From NCBI GenBank assembly GCA_964251675.1, contig CAXUKS010000019.1:1-64000 (forward strand): a stretch of DNA of 64,000 bases, read 5' to 3'. Below, piece by piece: positions 59,821 through 64,000 of this stretch (positions within the stretch are counted from its first letter, which is position 1; every line of letters starts with the position of its first letter). The notes under the pieces are model-generated. The model was not told the DNA's origin. It ran no database searches and saw nothing but the letters and a program-made list of their open reading frames with translations. Position numbers and translations under genes: made by a program. The stretch is from JANXMY01 sp964251675. Its GTDB lineage: Bacteria; Armatimonadota; Armatimonadia; Armatimonadales; Capsulimonadaceae.

Positions 59821-59973
59821 GCAGCCGTGGGAGTGAAATCCTCGGCTATGCGGCCTTCGGCCAAGTCTCCGCCTTCGCGGAGAAAGATTAGGACACGTTC
59901 TGTTCTTTGTCCACGCAGGTGGACACTCGGCGCCTGCGCCTCACAGCCGAGGACTTCTACTCCCACGGCCTCT
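59821..59973. repeat. Composite intergenic inverted repeat, GCCGTGGGAGT type
   Basis: AGCCGTGGGAGTGAAATCCT at the left is mirrored with changes by GAGGACTTCTACTCCCACGG at the right. Inside are GGCCTTCGGCC, CCGCCTTCGCGG and GTCCACGCAGGTGGAC hairpins. It is related to the elements at 32103 and 60661, and fills most of the gap between the GH5 and DUF1003 genes. Confidence 0.7.
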
Positions 59974-59985
59974 GCGGAGTATGGC

Positions 59986-60019
59986 AAGAAGCACAGGGCG
60001 CAAAGAAGCACAGGGCGCA
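59986..60019. repeat. 17-bp tandem duplication next to a gene end
   Basis: AAGAAGCACAGGGCGCA occurs at 59986-60002 and 60003-60019, 13 bp downstream of the DUF1003 stop on the minus strand. Confidence 0.9.
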
Positions 60020-60032
60020 AAGAAAAGAAGCC

Positions 60033-60608
60033 TCAGTCGGTCATCTCTTTGTCCACCTGCTCGCGGGCGGCGTCCACAATTTCGGAGGCTTCGTCCAGCT
60101 TTTCTTCCAGCGCGTCCAGCACCGCCCCGGCATCGGTGGCTTCGGACATGGCCGTCGCTTCCAGGTCCACCCGGTCGCGGACCGAGGGAAGGTCGCGGCG
60201 CAGCTCTTCCACCAGGCCAATCAGCTTGGCGATCTTCTGCTCGGCCAGCAGGTTCACCTGCAAGTCAAGCTGTGCCCGCCGCTCGGCCAGCCGCGCCTGC
60301 CGGTTCTGGGTAATCAAAATGAGGATTGCCAGCAGCAGTCCGCCCAGGGTCAGCACCCATTCCAGGTAAGCGAAGGGTGGCGGGTCGAAAGCAGCCAGCC
60401 CGAGGCGGCGGGGGAAGACATTGATGACGACCCAGACGGCGACAAGGGCCAATATCAGGTTCAGAAACAGCGGACGGCCCAGATTAGCCGTGACGGTTTC
60501 AATCGTCCGCTGATGCAGGCCGATGCCGCTTTCGCCGCGCTCCTGCAGGGAAGCGACGGTATCAATATGCTGAGAGATATGGCTGGGCAGTTCGCTGTCA
60601 GAGGTCAC
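60033..60608 (-). CDS. DUF1003-family membrane protein
   Basis: 191 residues from a GTG start with AGTGAG upstream. Two membrane helices (PLFLNLILALVAVWVVINV; YLEWVLTLGGLLLAILILITQNRQ) enclose the family motif FPRRLGLAAFDPPPFAYLEW. A C-terminal coiled coil follows (LAERRAQLDLQVNLLAEQKIAKLIGLVEELRRDL). The function of the family is unknown; this one has a longer C-terminal helix than most. Confidence 0.85.
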   Translation of the reverse strand: MTSDSELPSHISQHIDTVASLQERGESGIGLHQRTIETVTANLGRPLFLNLILALVAVWVVINVFPRRLGLAAFDPPPFAYLEWVLTLGGLLLAILILITQNRQARLAERRAQLDLQVNLLAEQKIAKLIGLVEELRRDLPSVRDRVDLEATAMSEATDAGAVLDALEEKLDEASEIVDAAREQVDKEMTD

Positions 60609-60660
60609 GGGGTTTGCTCACTTTAGGGGCTGTGCGGCAAGGGTCAGTCATTCAGCGCAC

Positions 60661-60790
60661 AGGAGCCACGGAGTGAAATCCGTGGCTGAGGGGCGCAGAC
60701 GCCGAACGTCCCTGCGGGACGCAGATGCCAATTACCGGAGCCAATTTCTTGTGTCCCGCAGGGACATTCAGCCGCAGACTCTTCAGCCAT
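60661..60790. repeat. Composite intergenic inverted repeat, GCCACGGAGT type
   Basis: GAGCCACGGAGTGAAATCCG with TGGCT forms a hairpin at the left. ACGTCCCTGCGGGAC and GTGTCCCGCAGGGACAT form the main inverted pair. A methyltransferase-frame start at 60789 would lie at the edge of this element and is therefore not used. Confidence 0.75.
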
Positions 60791-60920
60791 GTCTTTCAAT
60801 ACGTGGCTCTCGGGGGCGTGGCTCCAAGACAAGGCCCTTACCACGTCAGCAAAACTGAATGACCTTGCGGCAAGAGTGGCACAGGCAGGGTATTGTACCC
60901 GGCCTGTCGAACTATGGGCT

Positions 60921-61586
60921 ATGCCCGCCCCAAAACCTGTATTTGAGCCGCCCCGTGACTGGGAAGGGGTTTATGCCGCCTCCCCGGCATACCACTTCGG
61001 CGAGGAGCCGAGCCAGATTGCCCGCACCGCCGCTCGCTGGTTTGAGTCGTTTGGCGGCGAGGCAAGCGCCGCGCGCGTGCTGGATTTAGGAAGCGGCGAG
61101 GGGCGCGACACGGCGTTTCTGGCGGGCCTCGGATTTGCCGTAACGGCGCGGGACCATGCGCCGACGGGACTGGCAAAGACCCGCGCCCTGCTGGCCCGGC
61201 GCGGCATTTCCGAAAGCCATGTGGATCTGGCCCTCAGCGACGTGCGGGACTATGCGTTCCCCGAAGCTCACTTTGACATCGCGCTGGCCGCCAATGTCTT
61301 TCAGTTCCTGCCGCCCGCCGAAGCCCCCTTCTTTTTGGAACGCTTGAAGGCCGCGACCAAACCCGGCGGCATCTGCGCCGTCGGCGTCTTCAGCCCGGCG
61401 ATGGCGGGCTGGGGCGCGAGCGTCGGCGGCTTCTGGACACAGTCTGCCGATGACCTGCTGGCCCGCTTCCCCCCCGAGGACGGCTGGCTGGCGCTGGACC
61501 GCACCGAATACTGGACCTACCGGGAAGCCGAGGCCATGATGGCGTCGTTTGCCTACGTCGTCGCTCATAAAGAAATGATCAAATGA
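60921..61586 (+). CDS. SAM-dependent methyltransferase (class I)
   Basis: 221 residues from the ATG at 60921; longer in-frame starts would read through the upstream repeat. Motif I is ARVLDLGSGEGRDTAFLAGLG, motif II is near VTARDHAP, and FDIALAANVFQFL is motif IV. The pattern resembles TehB-like and other small-molecule methyltransferases. Substrate unknown. Its stop overlaps the start of the VOC gene (ATGA), so the two are translated together. Confidence 0.82.
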   Translation: MPAPKPVFEPPRDWEGVYAASPAYHFGEEPSQIARTAARWFESFGGEASAARVLDLGSGEGRDTAFLAGLGFAVTARDHAPTGLAKTRALLARRGISESHVDLALSDVRDYAFPEAHFDIALAANVFQFLPPAEAPFFLERLKAATKPGGICAVGVFSPAMAGWGASVGGFWTQSADDLLARFPPEDGWLALDRTEYWTYREAEAMMASFAYVVAHKEMIK

Positions 61587-61942
61587 CCGGACACCATCTG
61601 TATCTGCTCGCGCCCGGCGCGTCGCTCGAGGGCATCCGCCGCTTTTTTGCCGAAACGCTGGGGCTGGCCGAAGTGCAGAAGCCGGACAGCCTCGCCCATA
61701 CCCCCGTGCTGTGGTTCTCTGCCGGGACCATCTTGCTGCACGTCGGCCACCCCGCTGAGGGCATTATCGGCGACGGCCACACGGCACTCGCTACGGCCGA
61801 TGTCGCCGCCGCCCGCGCCCGGTGCTTAGACATGGGCTACCACGTCGATGACAGCGTCATCCCGATGGGCTACGACCGCTTTTATGTCCATGATCCCTGG
61901 GGCAATCAGTTCGAGATTTTGCCCGACACCTTACCGGGCTAG
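61583..61942 (+). CDS. VOC (glyoxalase/bleomycin-resistance fold) protein
   Basis: 119 residues. The beta-alpha-beta-beta-beta fold is suggested by HHLYLLAPGASLEGIRRFFAETLGL, VLWFSAGTILLHVGHP, HTALATADVAAARARCLDMG and the final FYVHDPWGNQFEIL, whose Glu is the usual metal ligand. His near the start and in LHVGHP may complete the site. It overlaps the methyltransferase by four bases. Possibly a small dioxygenase, isomerase or antibiotic-binding protein. Confidence 0.85.
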   Translation: MTGHHLYLLAPGASLEGIRRFFAETLGLAEVQKPDSLAHTPVLWFSAGTILLHVGHPAEGIIGDGHTALATADVAAARARCLDMGYHVDDSVIPMGYDRFYVHDPWGNQFEILPDTLPG

Positions 61943-61991
61943 GCGCTCAGGGAAAGAAGGAAATCCCCCGACGCACACGGAACTAACCTTT

Positions 61992-62984
61992 ATGGAAATC
62001 AATGAACAGGCGATTGGGGAGTTCAAGACAAACTTTGCCCGCGTGAAGGCTGAGGCGGGCAAAGTGATTGTCGGCAACGCGGACATCGTGGACGGCGTTC
62101 TCATCTGCCTGCTGTCCGGCGGGCACGCGCTGCTCGAAGGCGTGCCGGGGCTGGGGAAGACCCTGCTGGTCCGCACCCTGTCGCGGGTGCTGGACCTGTC
62201 ATTCAACCGCGTGCAGTTCACCCCTGACCTGATGCCCGCCGACATCACGGGCACGAACATTTTGATGGAAGACGATTCGGGCCGCAAGATTTTCCAGTTT
62301 CAGCCCGGCCCCGTGTTCGCCAATATCGTGCTGGCCGATGAGATCAACCGGGCGACCCCGAAAACGCAGTCAGCGATGCTGGAAGCGATGCAGGAGCATT
62401 CGGTGACGGTGTCCGGCAAGCAGTACCTTTTGCAGGAGCCGTTCTTCGTGCTGGCGACCCAAAACCCGATTGAGATGGAAGGCACGTACCCCCTGCCCGA
62501 AGCCCAATTAGACCGCTTTCTCTTCAAGCTCATCGTGCCTTCCCCCACCCTGGCCGAGCTGTCGGCGATTGTGGAGCGGACGACCGGGGCGGAAACCGTG
62601 GAAGTGAGCAAAGTGCTGGACGGCCCGCAAATCCTCGCCATGCGGCAGGTGGCCCGCGAAGTGCCCATCGCCTCGCACGTCCGCGACTTCGCCGTCCGTG
62701 TGATTTTAGCGACCCACCCGCGCTCGGAAGTGGCCTCGCCGCTGGTCAACCAGTATGTGCGCTTCGGGGCGTCCCCACGCGGGGCGCAGGCGCTGGTGCT
62801 GGCCGCGAAAATCCGGGCGCTCCTCGATGGCCGCTACAACGTTGCCTTTGACGACATCTCTTCCGTCGCCCCGGCGGCACTGCGTCACCGGCTGATCTTG
62901 AACTTTGAGGGCGAAGCGGAAGGCATCGGCGCGGACGCCATTGTGCGGGATATTTTGACCCGCCTATCGGCGGCGTCCGGGTAA
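61992..62984 (+). CDS. MoxR-family AAA+ ATPase
   Basis: 330 residues from the ATG at 61992. Walker A GVPGLGKT, Walker B VLADEINRATPKTQSAMLEAM, sensor 1 FFVLATQNPIEMEGTYPLPEAQLDRFLF and the C-terminal ATHPRSEVASPLVNQYVRFGASPRG are all typical. MoxR ATPases act as chaperones that mature metalloenzymes or envelope complexes and usually precede a DUF58/VWA gene. Here a terminator follows directly and no DUF58 gene is present, so the partner must lie elsewhere. Confidence 0.93.
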   Translation: MEINEQAIGEFKTNFARVKAEAGKVIVGNADIVDGVLICLLSGGHALLEGVPGLGKTLLVRTLSRVLDLSFNRVQFTPDLMPADITGTNILMEDDSGRKIFQFQPGPVFANIVLADEINRATPKTQSAMLEAMQEHSVTVSGKQYLLQEPFFVLATQNPIEMEGTYPLPEAQLDRFLFKLIVPSPTLAELSAIVERTTGAETVEVSKVLDGPQILAMRQVAREVPIASHVRDFAVRVILATHPRSEVASPLVNQYVRFGASPRGAQALVLAAKIRALLDGRYNVAFDDISSVAPAALRHRLILNFEGEAEGIGADAIVRDILTRLSAASG

Positions 62985-63009
62985 GTGAACAGACCGCTGA
63001 CGCACCAAA

Positions 63010-63043
63010 AACGCCCCGTCCGGCAGAAGCCGGGCGGGGCGTT
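63010..63043 (+). terminator. Terminator of the MoxR gene
   Basis: AACGCCCCGTCCGGC and GCCGGGCGGGGCGTT form a 15-bp stem (one mismatch) with a 4-nt AGAA loop, followed by CTC rather than a long T-run. Confidence 0.85.
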
Positions 63044-63478
63044 CTCACGCTATGATTTGCGTCAATGCCCTTTGGCACCGATACCAGAGATGATCGGTTC
63101 CGGTCGTGACAGAACTGGAAACCCGTGAAACGGCCGCCGCCCAGCCACATACCGTGCCTGTAACAGCAAAAAGCCTCACCCCATAGGTGAGGCTTTTTTG
63201 TGGCAGTAGAACGAGACATTGAACGTCACCAGTCGCTTCCAGACTAGTTTCAGCACGACTTCTACACAAGTCAATAAAAACAATATTCCCACCGAACATG
63301 ACGCGAAATTACAAACTCTGCAGCAACGTCAGCCTTGATTTCGCAGGAGATGAAAGCTTTCGTGTTCCGAAACGAATTTAATCTTTTATTAACATCGATT
63401 TAATTCTGGCTTAATATGTCTAGGGTAATCTGACTTTGCCGCTGTAAAATTGCGGGAATTTACGAGGTGATCATTCTA
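63044..63478. other. 435-bp gap with a second terminator and a possible small RNA
   Basis: No protein gene is supported. TATGAT at 63051-63056 may be a -10, and a strong terminator lies at 63168-63199, so the roughly 110 bases between could be a small RNA. From 63200 to 63478 the DNA becomes more AT-rich and is the upstream region of the GntR/LacI gene; no clear operator was recognised. Confidence 0.4.
63168..63199 (+). terminator. Strong intrinsic terminator
   Basis: AAAAAGCCTCACC (63168-63180), loop CCATA, GGTGAGGCTTTTTT (63186-63199). It has a perfect 13-bp stem with U-run. No coding gene immediately precedes it on either strand. Confidence 0.9.
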
Positions 63479-64000
63479 ATGACCAGCCGCTGGGAAGAAA
63501 TAGCCCGCTCCATACATGCTGATATTGACAAGGGTGCGTTTGTGCCAGGAGATCGCCTGCTCTCGGAAACGGAACTTGCGGCGCAGTGGGGGGTTTGCCG
63601 CATGACCGCTCATCGAGCGATGGTCGAGCTGCACCAAAAAGGCCTTGTCATACGCAAGCGGCGTGTGGGAACGGTAGTGGCGGCAAAAAGCTGCGAGCGT
63701 CCAAAGATCGTGGCGATGCTGTTTTTTCACACCAACGACTTTCCGCAGGTGGAATATATCCAGGGCATACGGGCAGGTCTGCCCGATACCTGGGATTTGC
63801 TGTTCTGCGATACTCATAACGATCCAGCGTGCGAAGCCGATTACCTGCGCCGGATGCAGGTACAGGCGGATGCCATTATCTGCTATCCAACATGCGACCC
63901 GAACAATACACTTTTGCTTCAGCAAATTATCGCTGCGGGAAAGCCGGTGGTTTGTGTGGACCGTATTCCTGAAGGACTTTCTGCGGATGCCGTTATGACC
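63479..64000 (+). CDS. GntR-type regulator with LacI-like sensor domain (cut by window edge)
   Basis: 174 codons are visible from the ATG at 63479, preceded by GAGGTGA. The GntR winged helix reads SIHADIDKGAFVPGDRLLSE, then TELAAQWGVCRMTAHRAMVELHQ and KGLVIRKRRVGTVVA. After a linker, KIVAMLFFHTNDFPQVEYIQGI and ADAIICYPTCDPNNTLLLQQIIAAGKPVVCVDRI are the start of a periplasmic-binding-protein-like sugar sensor, as in AraR. The right half lies beyond the window. Probably controls sugar use. Confidence 0.88.
   Translation, partial: MTSRWEEIARSIHADIDKGAFVPGDRLLSETELAAQWGVCRMTAHRAMVELHQKGLVIRKRRVGTVVAAKSCERPKIVAMLFFHTNDFPQVEYIQGIRAGLPDTWDLLFCDTHNDPACEADYLRRMQVQADAIICYPTCDPNNTLLLQQIIAAGKPVVCVDRIPEGLSADAVMT

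Noticed and set aside
63045..63299. 84-residue minus-strand frame
   Set aside because: It runs through a strong terminator hairpin and has no signal, domain or ribosome site.

Overview
The window is GC-rich bacterial DNA, apart from an AT-rich patch at about 28.1-29.6 kb. It most resembles a member of Armatimonadota. I infer this from several prepilin-like proteins with an H-X9-DG type C-terminus, a GntR regulator fused to a LacI-type sensor, Gly/Pro-rich tails on type IV pilus proteins, and many secreted carbohydrate-active enzymes. No 16S gene is present, so the assignment is an inference. Most genes are single or in short operons. There is one tRNA, no rRNA, no insertion sequence and no CRISPR array.

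Layout. 1-6.1 kb: a minus-strand pil operon in transcription order pilM, pilN, pilO, a pilP-like gene, an unknown secreted protein and a pilQ-like secretin cut by the window edge. It has a near-consensus promoter at 6087-6115. 6.3-13.8 kb: a glycine-zipper stress protein, dipeptide epimerase, WecG/TagA-type glycosyltransferase, a reduced GH127-like protein, ahcY and an NfsA-like nitroreductase. 14-21 kb: dienelactone hydrolase, OsmC, a divergent TetR/DHA2 efflux pair, cupin, a YVTN-type propeller and a divergent ArsR/SDR pair. 21.2-25.6 kb: rpsR, an RsbW-like kinase, nirA, and a PIN toxin-antitoxin pair followed by a small SLH protein. 25.6-39.4 kb: a DUF4091 protein, the AT-rich ImmA/membrane-protein pair, secreted and membrane proteins, a membrane-protein/wHTH operon, a large secreted protein with a paralogue at 53.3 kb, a YedY-like molybdoenzyme and a GH3 enzyme. 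39.5-47.3 kb: a pseudopilin cluster (three prepilins, one GspF/PilC protein, two related small envelope proteins), an orphan response regulator and a sulfotransferase-sulfatase operon. 47.5-64 kb: a frameshifted Ser/Thr kinase with an assembly gap, SSADH, a MarR/DHA2 operon, mannose-1-phosphate guanylyltransferase, tRNA-Lys, a DUF1223 protein, GH5, DUF1003, methyltransferase/VOC, MoxR and the GntR/LacI regulator cut by the right edge.

Three patterns run across the window. First, about a dozen genes have a -10 hexamer ending only 6-7 bp before the start codon, often with a -35 hexamer 17-18 bp further up, and no Shine-Dalgarno site; they are probably leaderless. Second, many gene ends are followed by 100-170 bp composite inverted repeats that fall into a few sequence families. 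Third, short tandem duplications of about 11-19 bp recur at gene ends. Three include a stop codon, and one appears to have frameshifted the kinase. The best candidate for an undescribed functional module is the translationally coupled ImmA-type protease plus acidic two-helix membrane protein in the AT-rich patch.
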